Below, piece after piece: positions 23,567 through 34,830 of a stretch of DNA of 64,000 nucleotides (position 1 is its first letter; each line of letters begins with the position of its first letter). The stretch is from assembly GCA_029706075.1 (NCBI GenBank), contig JAINUG010000087.1:2356001-2420000 (forward strand), given 5' to 3'. Source of the stretch: Aldrovandia affinis. Its lineage: Eukaryota; Chordata; Actinopteri; Notacanthiformes; Halosauridae. A model generated the notes under the pieces. It had not been told where the DNA came from and made no database searches. It saw nothing but the letters and a program-made list of their open reading frames with translations. Made by a program: the position numbers and the translations under genes.

Positions 23567-23936
23567 AGGTAATGTTTTTCAGATTTTATCCCGTTTTTCT
23601 CCCAATTTGGTAGCCAATTACACCCGCCATTTTCAATCCCCCCCTCGTAATGTGAGTTCGCTGCCGTAGCCCTGTGACCGGTAGTGACGAAGGCGAAGTA
23701 TCCTCCGAGACGACACCCGCCATGCCGTAGACCACAACCCAGGACCACTCCTGTGCACAGCGAACGCCCTGTCGGTTTTCCTCCCCCCTCCCTGGGGCAG
23801 ACAGCCAATTGCCGCCCCCGGTGGCACTCCCGGCCAGAGCCGACTCTGGCGCGGCCGCTGGAATCAAACCCCGGTCGCCATGGCCAGCGTCTGAGGTTGA
23901 AACCATCGGACCACGCGGGAGGCCCTAGGTAATGTT
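23567..23936 (-). mobile_element. tRNA-derived SINE, opposite strand, 10-bp TSD
   Basis: The SINE body spans 23577-23926 on the minus strand. It is flanked by exact plus-strand copies of aggtaatgtt at 23567-23576 and 23927-23936. On the minus strand it reads a tRNA-like head with a box B at 23870-23860 (GGTTTGATTCC, one mismatch to GGTTCGANNCC). The body phrase 'ggctgtctgccccaggg' and the 3' phrase 'taccaaattgggagaaaaa' follow. Body and tail match the copy at 16.1 kb, but the tRNA-like head differs strongly. The overlapping open frames (up to 168 codons) are products of the GC-rich SINE and not genes. Confidence 0.9.
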
Positions 23937-25189
23937 CTCTTGTCAGCATTCATGCAACAAACCATCGCATAATGCATCAAATCATAGTATATTCATAAAC
24001 AAGAGCCTTTGTTGAACGTGTCCTACAGGCAGAAATCAATGTATCTCCGTGTATTCTCGTTTTTCTGTTTTTCATGTCTTTATGATGACACAAATACCAG
24101 GACGACACAACTACGACTATAGCAAGGTCTGCCCACCACCAATATTGACACAAAAATAGGCCTGTAGATGGAAGGAGCAGGTCCAGCTTAACCACACTAG
24201 CACAGGAATAAGCCTGATGACACCACTGAGATTGAGTGCTAATCACAACACAGTTCTGCCTTTACTTCCACTGGGAGTATATAGTTGCAGCAAGAAAAAT
24301 AGAGCTAAACTGTATAAATCATGAAAATGTGATCATGACTTCAATATTTTTTATGCATCCGACTCAATTGCACTACAAAAACATGTAGGTCAATGAGTCA
24401 TCATTGGACCTTCTTTTTTAATATATACATACTTTACAGCAGAATCACAAAACCTTGTTCACCACAATAAAAAGATGGGGGTGTGGTGCAAAGATACAGA
24501 GAGCTTGGAATTATAGGGATTCATCTGCAGATAGTGTAGTTTTTAAATATGAAGGTTGAGAACTTTCAAGTCCCATATCATAGCCTCGTTGTATTGCTTC
24601 TACAGTATGTATACATTTCAGGTTCATCACATTGTAAATGGATCACTGAACAATGCACAGAACTCTTACCTGAACATGGAGCATGTGAGTGAATTGGAAT
24701 GTGCATTATCAAGACTGACCAAATGTGTGCTGTAATGTGACATTTCATAGTATTCAACACAACTGGACTGGTATATTTAATCTTAATGCCATGAAGGTAA
24801 TAAAAAAATTAAACTTTACCTTTCATTATATATAACACAAATACAATTTAAAAAATTCATATAGATATAATCATCAATAACAATAGGAAGACAGGACAAT
24901 TTAGCAAATACTGCTCTCGTATTTAGTGTATGCCAGCACAACATCCCCCAGGAATTTGACAGCCTTGGTCTGTTTTCCCTTTGTTTACCTTCAGAACCCT
25001 AAGCACGCCTACCTTTACTTGATTCTGCTGGTTTCATTGGAGGCCGAGGACGTCATCTCCCATGCACACCTTCCCTGTCTGAAAGGGAACAGCTGTTTAA
25101 TAATTCAGGAGAGGGAGATTAAAAAAATGGATCCTCTCTGTGTTTTATTAAAAGACAGCATAATTACTTCATAGGACGTCGCAAGCCCA
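23937..25189. other. Intergenic DNA, nothing recognised
   Basis: AT-rich unique sequence with no recognised gene, RNA or repeat. Confidence 0.5.
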
Positions 25190-25580
25190 TGTCACCGTTT
25201 CAATAACGGCTCTTAATGCGGTTAGAGACGCTTTACATATAATTGGTGAAAATGAGCAATTCCCCTGCTGAAGGCGCAGAGCAGTACAGGGCCTCCTGCT
25301 CGAGACATTCCACATCCCCCTGATTCAATACGAGAGCACGCGAATTACTGCTGCATTTAAATTACTCTCGCAAAATGAAAGTACGTGATGTGCACCAATT
25401 TCTAAAACGCTATTACGAGATATCAAACGTGAATAATTGGTCACATAATTCGTCTCTGACACACTGTGTTAATCCTCCCATGTTTGAGCAGAATTGGGTC
25501 CCGCTAATTGCAGAGGGAATTTATCTGCATAATAAAATACACAAACGCACACGCACAAACAAGTGAGCGTACAGATATAC
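25190..25580. promoter_or_regulatory. Candidate conserved-type non-coding block
   Basis: Transposon-free unique sequence with many homeodomain-core words (TAATT/AATTA at about 25240, 25343, 25359, 25432, 25447, 25504) and interspersed CpGs. The 63-codon frame across it has no recognised domain. The call is compositional inference only. Confidence 0.22.
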
Positions 25581-27239
25581 ACGTGCGCAAAACTAAAGTA
25601 CGCACACACAATTAAACGTTTTCAAGCAAGCAATGAATAATATCTACCATACGTAGCATTATGCGTTTCAGCCGTATTTGGTATGTTATTAAACCACCCA
25701 CGCTGTATAATGCGTTGATTTCTTGAAAGGTTGAGGTTTCAAAACTGGAACAAACATTACATTGTTGCATTAATTTTAGATGTGTTAATTATCAGTGTAG
25801 TTTCCAAATTAAGATATCTGAAAAGCTGTCATGAGCACTTTTGCCATGTTTTTGGATGAAGCCATACAAGTAGGCCTATACATTTTAGAAAATAAATGTT
25901 AGCCGACTAGAAGTTGTGTTGAACTAAATAAGAAACTTTTCTAGTTCTGTTCATATGTTTTGTTTAAAATGGGTCAGTGGGTCTACAGAAGTACAGCAGG
26001 ACTTTCCTCCTCCAAACTACAGTAGCTAGGTCATTGCATATGGAATATTATACGAAGATTTAATTGAGCCAACTTACAAATACGGTCAGAAACGTCCAAA
26101 TACGCAAGCCACGCAGTATTTTTTCCAACTTTAACTAGTTCACCTTATATTAATGTATAATTTAAACGGTAAAAGGCACGTTCTTCCTCAGTCCGAAAAC
26201 TCGCCTTCCACTCATTAGCACGCGCACTATTTCAGCGCGCTTTTTCTGTTAAAGGCGCACACGAACAGTATCAGTCGGCGAAAATATATACCTATTATGT
26301 AAATTATGTATGACTCTTTATGACTCAACTAATATGAATCTGCGTGCAAGAACCCCATCATTTTGTCATATTTGTATCAACATAAGTGGTTGACAGCATT
26401 TAAGTTACAATTTTTGCCCATGACCAGGCTATGATTAATGATATGTTACCACAATCAGTTATAAATATGGTGGCAGAATTCTTTATTTTCTGTTTTTTTA
26501 TTATTATTAGGGCTCAGGTACCATCATGCTCATACATTATTAGTCACATGGGCTTGTCAGTAGTAGGGCTTAGTTAGGATTTAGGCAATGCTAAATGTAG
26601 CCAGCTAATCACAGTATAATACCAATGCTGGCTAACGTTAGTTAGCTTGCTAGCTAAAGATGTTCCCAAACTTGCTAGCTAGATAGCTAGCTTAGTAAAA
26701 CTGCAATTTATATGGCACTGCGTTTTATGAACGGTCTTTATTATCCCTTAAGAACCTTCAAATGTTACCCAGGAATGAGTGCATTGTACAGTATTTAATA
26801 TAAACAATGTGTCTTTAATTATACAATGGCTCGTATAATAAACTATCAAATAAAAACGACACAACAAAAACAATTGCATTGCTAATGGTTGTTTTTAATT
26901 CAGCTGTGAGGGAATATAGTAGTCAGTTGTTATGAAGGTAAAAGGTAAACTTTGGTTTCAATTTGAGAAATGTATGAATCCCCAAAGTTCTAAGGTAACA
27001 TCAGCTGCTCAGTTTCAAACTATTTTTTTTCTAGTGTAAGTGTCATTGGACGAATGCCTCAATGTGCACAACGGTTCTTTTGCAAAACCCATTTTTGTCA
27101 ACGATTGCATATATCTTCATATGCAGTGAGCTCTGTCCTTCCACATGCACTACATCACACACTGAGGGAGTCACCTCCAGATGGTTAAACAAACACATCG
27201 CCCGACTGCCCATAACTCAAATCCACTTAGCGCCAGTAA
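25581..27239. other. AT-rich intergenic DNA
   Basis: No gene recognised. At 26560-26700 there is a cluster of 'gctagc/gttagc' words ('taacgttagttagcttgctagc'), a low-complexity tract frequent in fish genomes. Confidence 0.5.
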
Positions 27240-27735
27240 CTCCCTGTCAGCGTATCTCTCGCTCGTCCACCTCTGTCCCACCTTCTGTGCAAAGTGGGGG
27301 CAGATGAGGGGGGAAAAAATCCAAATAAGAATAATGCGAGTCTGAAAGAAACTCTGCCGTGTATTTAAATTTAATCAGCAGACACATCTGTCCTTGTCTT
27401 CTTTTCCCAGGTGTGTTGAATAAGGGAGGTGAATGAGGAGACGCCAGGGGCGGCCATGGAGACAAGCCAAGCCTCCCGAAGATGCAGGAAAGTTTGACTG
27501 GGGGGTTCAAGGAGAACCTGGGGGCACAGGTTAAGAGTTTGGAGGTCAAGGGGGTCATTCCATTTTTGCCATAGCCTCGTCCCATAGCTAAAAGCCTCAG
27601 TGGCGTACTTCAGGGGTAATTTATTACCCCATGTCTTGCCCCGCATGGATAGAGCTGGGGCAGGGGGGGATGCTTTAGCCGTGGAGAGTGTTGAAGCATT
27701 TACGTTAACAAGTCTAATTACTTTCACCCCTTAAA
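27240..27735. promoter_or_regulatory. Candidate regulatory block with palindromic homeodomain site
   Basis: Unique, GC-richer than its flanks, and free of transposon signatures. At 27613-27630 there is an 18-bp inverted repeat, GGGGTAAT-TT-ATTACCCC. Its core TAAT-N2-ATTA is the arrangement described for cooperative paired-type homeodomain dimers (P2 site). Two overlapping reverse frames of 112 and 118 codons cover it in different registers without any family motif, so I do not call a gene. Function is inferred, not shown. Confidence 0.3.
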
Positions 27736-28299
27736 CAATGTGCGTGAATGCGCCACTCCCAATAATGCTTTACCCCTTGCGAAGGAGTGAAACATTCTAA
27801 ACTTAACTTAAATATACAGTTCCACATACATTACATAACAATATTCTAAAACATATGTATATCTGTCTTTGTATATAATTCACAATAAATGATCTTTTCT
27901 AATACATGCAGTACATTTTGATATCAGAGTTAGTTGTTACATTATGTACATCATATTTTTTTAGCATTTATTACTTTTCGATAAGATACGTGAACATTCA
28001 AGCTGTTAGAACTATTTATACGTCTGGATGATACTGGATAAGTTTCTCTGGGGTACATTAAAAGAAGCTGTCTGTGGAAAGTATCTAGTTTACACAACGT
28101 AACAGGCAAAGGTGTGGCTATTAAAGTATTTGCAAGCACTTCCCTTCGCTGTCCAGCAAAGACTATATGAATTACATTTGGCCACAGGAACGTGTTAAAG
28201 ACGTGTTTCTGACATCCCAGCATCAAATGGGAATCAACGACAGTTTCTCCCTTTGGGTGCAAAAAAGAGACTGGCACCTCCCTGTTCAGAGTGAGGAAT
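27736..28299. other. Intergenic DNA, nothing recognised
   Basis: AT-rich unique sequence. The 141-codon reverse frame at 27951-28376 has no recognised domain. Confidence 0.45.
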
Positions 28300-28725
28300 G
28301 ATGGGAAACAGGTCTTCCTTATTTCAATGAGGATTGCAGTATTCGCACTGCTGACTTCAGATTTTCTTTTGCACAACTTTGAGTTTTGCTGGGCTCATTT
28401 AGCAGACAGTGTGTGCTGGAATGAGAGTGAGGGGCCAATTTGATCATTGTAATGACATTGTAATTAGCTTCCTTCCCTTCAGACTTAACTCTTCCCTCAT
28501 ATTCAGCATGCCTTTGTACTCCATCGTTCCATGTAGCACAGGGCCAGGCAGGAGGTTCACAGCTGTTTGCGGCCGATGATGCCCAAACATCTCCATTTTC
28601 CACTCAGAGCTCAGCAACGCAGGCCAGAAACATCTGCCTTGGCCAAAGATATATTGTATTACACATTTGTGAAATGGAGATGTACCGACTCTCGTTCTTA
28701 TTTTTTGTCGTTTTGTCAGAAATAT
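28300..28725. promoter_or_regulatory. Candidate conserved-type non-coding block
   Basis: Unique mixed-composition sequence with no repeat signature, bordered downstream by transposons. It contains 'attgtaatgacattgtaattag' (28444-28465), a pair of closely spaced homeodomain-core words. Overlapping frames on both strands lack any recognised domain. The regulatory call is inference. Confidence 0.22.
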
Positions 28726-28874
28726 AGGACAGAAACATCCCTGAACCATGCTGGCCCACCAGAGCGTCAAACTAAGTGGAGTTGTGGCTCAGTGGCCAGT
28801 ACTAGTCGGAGACTATTGGGCCTTGTGGCTGCAGCTGTAATGGTGCTACCCACCAGATAGCTTAGCATGAGATT

Positions 28875-29259
28875 GTTTAAACCAGGGGTGTCCAAACTTC
28901 TCCCAGCGGGCCAACTGCGGCCCGCGGTCCATTTTTAATTGGCCACCGCCGCATTCCAATATAATGGAATATGGCCCGCATGAAACTTGCACTTGACTGA
29001 GTTGTAATTCTTAGTTTCACCACTAGTGGACTAGTGGAGCCACCCGTATTCATTGAACACTCCCGCGGAAATAAACGAACTGGTCTCAGCTTTTTTGCGT
29101 AGCACTCCCCCGACAGAAAATCGGAGGGCGCAAGAATTATTTTCGCGTAGCACCCCCACCCCGTCGACAGAAAATGGAGCGCTCTAATAGTGGCCCAGCC
29201 TCGATATTTTTCTGTATTTGGCCCTCAGTGGAAAAAGTTTGGACACCCCTGGTTTAAAC
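28875..29259. mobile_element. hAT MITE with 17-bp TIRs and 8-bp TSD
   Basis: The element is 28883-29251 (369 bp). It begins CAGGGGTGTCCAAACTT and ends with the exact reverse complement, a perfect 17-bp terminal inverted repeat. It is flanked by identical 8-mers, gtttaaac, at 28875-28882 and 29252-29259. The interior has the 'ggccaactgcggcccgcg' phrase typical of a widespread vertebrate hAT group and no transposase. Its right edge lies directly against the DIRS relic. Confidence 0.95.
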
Positions 29260-30615
29260 TATGGTTCAATATGCAACACGTCCATCCAGATCATGACAGG
29301 GTGCACTGGTTGACTTCGACATGCTGGACAGTCCTCTCACCCTGGAAACAGCTGGGCTTCCCGACAAGCAGAGTACCAGCTGCGGTGCTAGCATGTCATT
29401 CTCCGCAGGATTGCCGTAACAACAGATGCCTCCCTCTCCGGCTGGGGTGGCGTGTACAAGGGGGTGGCAGTGAATGGTCTGTGGTCTGTACGTCAGACAC
29501 GAATGCGTATCAATGCTCTGGAACTATTCACAGTATTTCGAACATCTTTCTCCCACACAGTCAAGGTCATTACGTCCTGATCAGGACAGACAATACACGA
29601 CTGTCGCATACATCAACAGACAGCATGGTGTCCGCTCCCTATTATTGTACCAACTGGCCTGTCGTCTTTTCTCCTGGTTGGAGACAAAGCTGTTATCTAT
29701 CCAGGCAACACATCTCCCAGGTTGCCTAAATTGCAATCTCCTGTCGTCAGAATGGCAACACCACCCCCAAATGGTCGAGGGCATCTGGAAGGAGGGCAAA
29801 AGTAGACCTTCTTGCGTCCAGCGAATCGACCCCCTGCTTGCAGTGGTTCTCAATCTGGAACAGGACGTTCCATTAGGGAGAGACGCGCTCGAACGCCTGT
29901 GGCCGCTAGCATACCTGTATGCCTTCCCCCCCAATCAAGTGCAGAGTTCTGATCATGCCGTGTTGGCTCAATCAGACATGGATTGCAACACTGGTGGCGA
30001 TGACAGAATATTGCCCCTGGTGGATCCTGGAGACTTGCCGTCTCAGACAAACGGGACAATTTGGCATCCTCAGCCCGGAATGTGGTGCTTGCATGTCTGG
30101 ACCCTGAAGGGATGAGACTGTGCAGAGTCGGTTTACCTCCTTCATCCATTGAGACTATACAGTGTGTGTGAGCCCCCTACCTACACCTATAAGTGTGCTC
30201 TATGCATATACAGTAAGTGGTGATTATGTGAACAATGTTGTACAGAAAGAGGCAATGATCCAATTGTTTGTCACATTGGTATGATTTTATCTTTCTTACA
30301 ATAGCTGTGTCATCGAACTGAATGAACAAAGGGAATGTCTAGATTACAAATGTAACCACAGATCCCTGAGTAAGGGAAGAAACGTCACAAACGTTGCCTC
30401 ATTGTGAACCTCCCATTCAGGGCATTATTGTGAGGTTTTTAATGCCAGGTTTGGGGCCAATCAGGTGTATTTATACCCTCTGGGAGGTGCGGGCTCCCAT
30501 CGTGACTGGCTCACACCTTGGGCATTTTGGTGCACATAACTAGGAACTTCAGCTGTTCGCCCCCATAGCTGTGACATCTCCTTCCCTCACTCGGAACCGT
30601 GGTTACACTCATAAA
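29260..30615 (+). mobile_element. DIRS-type retroelement relic (RT/RNase H and terminal repeat)
   Basis: Conceptual reading on the plus strand gives a 'TDASLSGWGGVYKG' block (29422-29464), then 'INALELFTVF', 'INRQHGVRS' and 'ATHLPG'. In order, these are the RNase H core and its downstream region in DIRS-like elements of fish. Frames change repeatedly and stops occur, so the coding part is dead. The methyltransferase and tyrosine recombinase regions are absent. At 30351-30607 the terminal region follows, with inverted arms at 30351-30379 and 30581-30607 (both read TGTAACCAC...AGGGAAG inward). Much of the 3' coding region has therefore been deleted between about 30115 and 30350. No intact element boundary was found on the left. 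Confidence 0.75.
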
Positions 30616-31319
30616 ATAGACGTTTTTAGATAAGACCTGGGTTATCAAATGCATGATCAAATACACACGTGTCTAAGAGGGGCTGATATGAGGGCTTTGT
30701 GAGCCTAGATGACCTAGAATCTTCAGATTGTGATTTTCTGTTTTGCATACCTCAAACAGGACTGAATGTGGTCTTGTTTGAGTAGTGGCTTCTTTCTTGC
30801 CACCTTACCATACATGCCAGAAAGGTGGAGAGCTTTCTGTTTTGTTAACTCATCCACACATTGACCACTCTTTGTCATGAAGTCCCATAGCTTCTTCATA
30901 CTTCTTCATTTCCTGATATGTGCCTTTCCACAACTTTATCCCAGAGTTCTTTTGAAAGCTCCTTATAACTCATGGTAGATTCTTTACTCTGAAATGCACT
31001 ACCCAGCAGGGGAATACTCTAGGTACAGCTGATTTCTGTAATCGGAATCACTACAATTGAACACAGGTGGAGGCCAATTAGCTTGGTGTGTGATCTGGAA
31101 GGTGATTGGTTACCCCTGAGCTAGTTTACAATTGGTATGATAAGCGGGATGCAGACTTATCAATCCAAGTTACTCTAGTTTTAAATATTTAATTAATGTT
31201 CAGAAATTTAGATAATTTTTCTTTCATTCGGAAGTTGTTGGGTAAAATGTGTAAATATAGGTATAAAAATTATGATTTCATATAATATAATTTCAGGCAT
31301 TTTTTGGGCCATTTTTCAC
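30616..31319. other. Intergenic DNA, nothing recognised
   Basis: AT-rich unique sequence between the DIRS and Tc1 relics. No gene or RNA recognised. Confidence 0.45.
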
Positions 31320-32960
31320 ATTTTATATACATGGAATCAAAATGGATTTAATTGGGATGTCTTGCCACTGATCAACACAAAATACTCTATGATGTCAAAT
31401 AAAAAACACAACTCTAAAGCTTTTTGTTAATTAATTATAAATAAAAAGCCAACAAGTATTCAGCCCTTTTTCTAAGACACTTCAATAAACTCTGGTGCAA
31501 TCAATTGTCTTCACATAATTAGATCACATAATTATGTAATTGGAGTACAATTAAGGTGTTTCAAATGATTTCAGTCAGTCGGTTAGTGCATTTCAAAATG
31601 TAAAGAAATTAAGAGAATATGGCACAACTGTGAATTTGCCTAGAACAGGCCATCCACCAAAACTGAGCATCCATGTGTTACGTGCATCTGACGTGCCTCC
31701 CCCCTTTGTGGTGCACTGTGTGTTTTCTTGTGGTGCACACATTTTCTTTTATAGGTGGCATTTGTGGTCATTCTGGGAGTTTATCTGATGTGTGCGCTGC
31801 TCTATTAAAGCTGTCAGCTGGCCTGCGACTGGGCTCTTGCCGCTCACTCACCACAGCTCGTCTTGTTTGTTTTCAATTAAACTTATGTTGCAATGTGTTA
31901 ATGTGTTATTTCTTGCACCTTTTTAGTTAGGTTAGACCAGGGTGGGTAAGCATATCCCAGAAGACTCACCTCCTTTATTTTCTCAGTTGTTTTAGCCAGG
32001 TAAGATCTGTAAAGTGGCATAGGTGTAGTTTTGGGAGTGTGCTGGTCCACCTGGCCAGCCGTCACCTGTCCCTGCCTCCCTCGATTTATTTTCATTTCAG
32101 TCCTGTTTGTCTTAGTTCCTTGTTTTGTGTTGCACAATAAATACATCTGCTGACTTTTGTCAAGGAACCGGACTTGGTGTGGTTTGGTCAGTTGGTTCAG
32201 CCTCTGGTTATTGTAATGCAGAAGGTTTTTGGGCTGTAACAATGTGCAAGAAAGGCACTTGCTAGGGAGGTCACTAAGAGGCACTTCACAAATCTGTGGT
32301 TTATGGGAAAAAGAATGGCATTGTTGAAGAAAACTCACATCAAATCTCACGAGAGCTTGCCAGAAAGCAGGTGGGAGACTCTCTATAACCAAGTGGAGGA
32401 AGACTCTATGGTCTGATGAGACCCAGATTGAACTTTTTGCCATTAACATTATGCACTATGTTTGATGCAAGACAACACTGCGCATCATCCCAAGAACAGT
32501 ATCCTTACTGTGAAACATGGTGGTGGGAGCCTAATGCTATGAGGATTCTTCTCTGCTTCAGGGATTGGAAAACTTGGCAAAATGGATGGTGCAAGATATA
32601 GACAAATCTTGAAGTAAAACCTGCAGTCTGCAAGAGACCTGTGACTTGGGAGAAGATTTATATTCCAGCAGGACAATGTGGGTCATTGCATACAGCAAAA
32701 GCTATGTCCTGAAGTGGCCCAGTCAAATCCCAGTCTTCAATCCCATTGAGAATCTAAGCAAGGATTTGAAAATTGTTGTTCATCATTGGTCCCCATCCAA
32801 CCTGGTGGAGCCTAAGCAATTTTGTAAAGATGAATGGGAAAAAATTGCAATGTCCATATGTGCAAAGCCAGTAGAGACTTAAATAGACTCATAGCTGTAA
32901 TTGCAGTAAAAGGTGCTCCTACCAAGTATTAAGTAAAGGGGGGTGAATACTTATGTATGA
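31320..32960 (+). mobile_element. Tc1/mariner transposon relic
   Basis: After removal of a 566-bp insert (31676-32241), the sequence follows the order of a Tc1-family transposon. It has a left end with an 'agtattcagccctttttct' phrase (31454-31475) and an N-terminal helix-turn-helix remnant near 31630-31672. Beyond the insert come blocks reading 'AREVTKRH', 'KSHESLPESRWET' and 'SDETQIELF' (catalytic aspartate region, about 32413-32440). Then come 'TVKHGGGS', 'FQQDNVGHC' and 'NPIENLSKDLK' (about 32738-32772). The right end carries 'ggggggtgaatacttatgt' (32938-32956). Multiple frameshifts and stops show it is inactive. The full terminal inverted repeats could not be matched. Confidence 0.85.
31676..32241 (+). 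mobile_element. Probable solo LTR inserted in a Tc1 relic
   Basis: The insert begins TGTTAC and ends GTAACA, the short inverted ends (TG...CA) of a long terminal repeat. It contains a polyadenylation signal, AATAAA, at about 32137-32143. It splits the Tc1 sequence cleanly. The flanks share atgtg (31673-31677 and 32242-32246), which overlaps the first two bases of the proposed LTR. The target-site duplication is therefore 3 bp if the element starts TG, or 5 bp if it starts two bases later. No internal retroviral coding sequence is present, so it is most simply a solo LTR. Gypsy-like origin is a guess from length. Confidence 0.6.
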
Positions 32961-33589
32961 CAGTGAGGTCCAAAATCCAGTGAGTCCACTGCCAAGATCT
33001 GTTTGTTTTCATCATTCATCAAAACGAACACACAATTTTTACTCAGGAGAACAATTTGACCTCTAACTACTTCACTAAGCTCTGTTGACATAGTTACAAA
33101 CAGCTGAAAAAACTTTTGCAAAGGAAGTTTTGCAAACTTTTGCTTTTCAAGATTAAAGCACCTGCAGTAGCAACGAGAACACATAGAGGACCATATTAAT
33201 TACGTCAATATCTGGTATTAATTGTTCATTGTTAATGTGAGACAAAAAAACTCACATTACCCACTGTAATAGCAGTGTCCATGTATTAAAATGTAAATGA
33301 AAAAGAAAGTGTCACAACATTTTGAGGAAATGAAAGGCAATGGTGTGCAAACAAAATATTTATAGACATTTCAATTTCATACCATCCTTTCTCAAACAAA
33401 CATTTTTGTTAGTTGTATCAGTGTTTTATGACATTCTTCAATAACAAATAACACATGAGTAAAAATGTTGTGTTAGTGTTCGATGAACGATGAAAACAAA
33501 CAGATCTTGGTAGTGGACACATATGTGTGTGTGCATAAAAACAAACCAGGCCCCTGAGAGAGATAGGACCGTGACTGAGTATCTGTATT
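32961..33589. other. Intergenic DNA, nothing recognised
   Basis: AT-rich unique sequence with no recognised feature. Confidence 0.5.
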
Positions 33590-34830
33590 AAGAGATAGGC
33601 CAGAGCTCACCTGGCTTCTCAAAAAAGCCACAGGACCCCTTCACTAGTGGGATCTGTCGGCATCGCAACGATAAAGCAGAGGTTCTCACGCAGACACGGA
33701 GTAGGATGTAGTTTACATAACTGCCATTTATCTCCCAGACGAATGGCCTGGCCATGCTTAGATAGCGCTGCCAATGCCTTATGATGTAATTCCCTTGCCG
33801 GGCCATGATTGATATGGCCTGCTCGTGCTTCTACACTGAGGCCTGCAGGAGTCCCGGGGAGAAATCGCTTCACGGATAGAGACATCCAAGTCCAAACGAG
33901 CGCCCAGCATGTGGTGCCCTGTGAAACGCCACCACACAGTTTCCCTGCACTCACTCATCACCTTGGTGGCAGCACGCTAGACGTGTAGCCCCCCCCTCAC
34001 GCAAAAAAAGCCCTTACTGTGTTTGACAACTTTGCATTCCATTTGGATGCTTCACCTTGCTCAACAGGGGACGTAAAGAGGCTTTGCACGCCTCCACTCC
34101 ATCTTCCTCGTTTAACATCAAAAAACAATTTCGCCTGATGGGTGCCAGTAAAAAGGAAAATCTCAAAGACAAACCTGGAGCTAGTTCAATGGCAGCCACA
34201 GCAGGAAACTTCTGTTTGAGGCCCATATGGTTTCCAAAGTTCAGACTACTCTAATCACCTCTGTACAACTATTCAAAGCCATCTTGGGCCTTAATATATC
34301 AATGATGAAATGAAATAAGCTCCATACCCTGACTCACGATAAGCCACTTGCTGGCATCCCCAAACAGGGTTGACTAAGCTTTGGGAAATACCTGGATCTG
34401 ACAGTAAGTGTATGTATATAGAGCTTTGAGGCCTCCGTTCCAAAGCTCACCCTCGGTGTCCTTATCTACTGGACCATATACTTGCACAACAATATGGTTG
34501 CTGTGAGCTGAGTCTCACACGCAAGGCGTCTCTCGTGTGCAGAACAAGCAGATACAAAACTAAATTAATGAGGTCTCCACCCCCCACGTCAATACAGGTG
34601 TCACCTTGCACAAACACTCACATGTCATCAATACCCTGCCCATGGTTTTTCTTAATTAATTTATATGAGTGTGTCAATATACAAACGGATATATATTGAG
34701 CTGAATCTCGGAATCTGGCATCATCCCTGGGGGCCATTGAAAAGCTTTGAACAAAATGGTGTAATTGACTTATAATTTTAATAGTTGGATGTGTCTCCAA
34801 GGCAGGATAGCCTCCCCTGTGACAGATTTA
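33590..34830. promoter_or_regulatory. Candidate regulatory cluster, transposon-free
   Basis: About 1.2 kb of unique mixed-composition DNA follows directly after the transposon cluster. It contains TGATTGAT (33806-33813), the PBX-HOX composite site, placed inside the inverted arms GGCCAT/ATGGCC (33801-33806 and 33814-33819). A second sub-block at 34600-34800 has homeodomain-core words ('cttaattaatttatatgag', 'gtaattgacttataat'). The overlapping frames of 60-111 codons carry no recognised domain. All regulatory interpretation is inference. Confidence 0.28.

Noticed and set aside
23443-23949. 168-codon reverse frame
   Set aside because: Most of it is the minus-strand SINE and flanks, with no protein domain.
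29190-29729. 179-codon forward frame as a gene
   Set aside because: It is a chimera of the hAT MITE end and the DIRS relic.
31898-32449. 183-codon reverse frame
   Set aside because: It runs through the solo LTR and Tc1 relic on the antisense strand.
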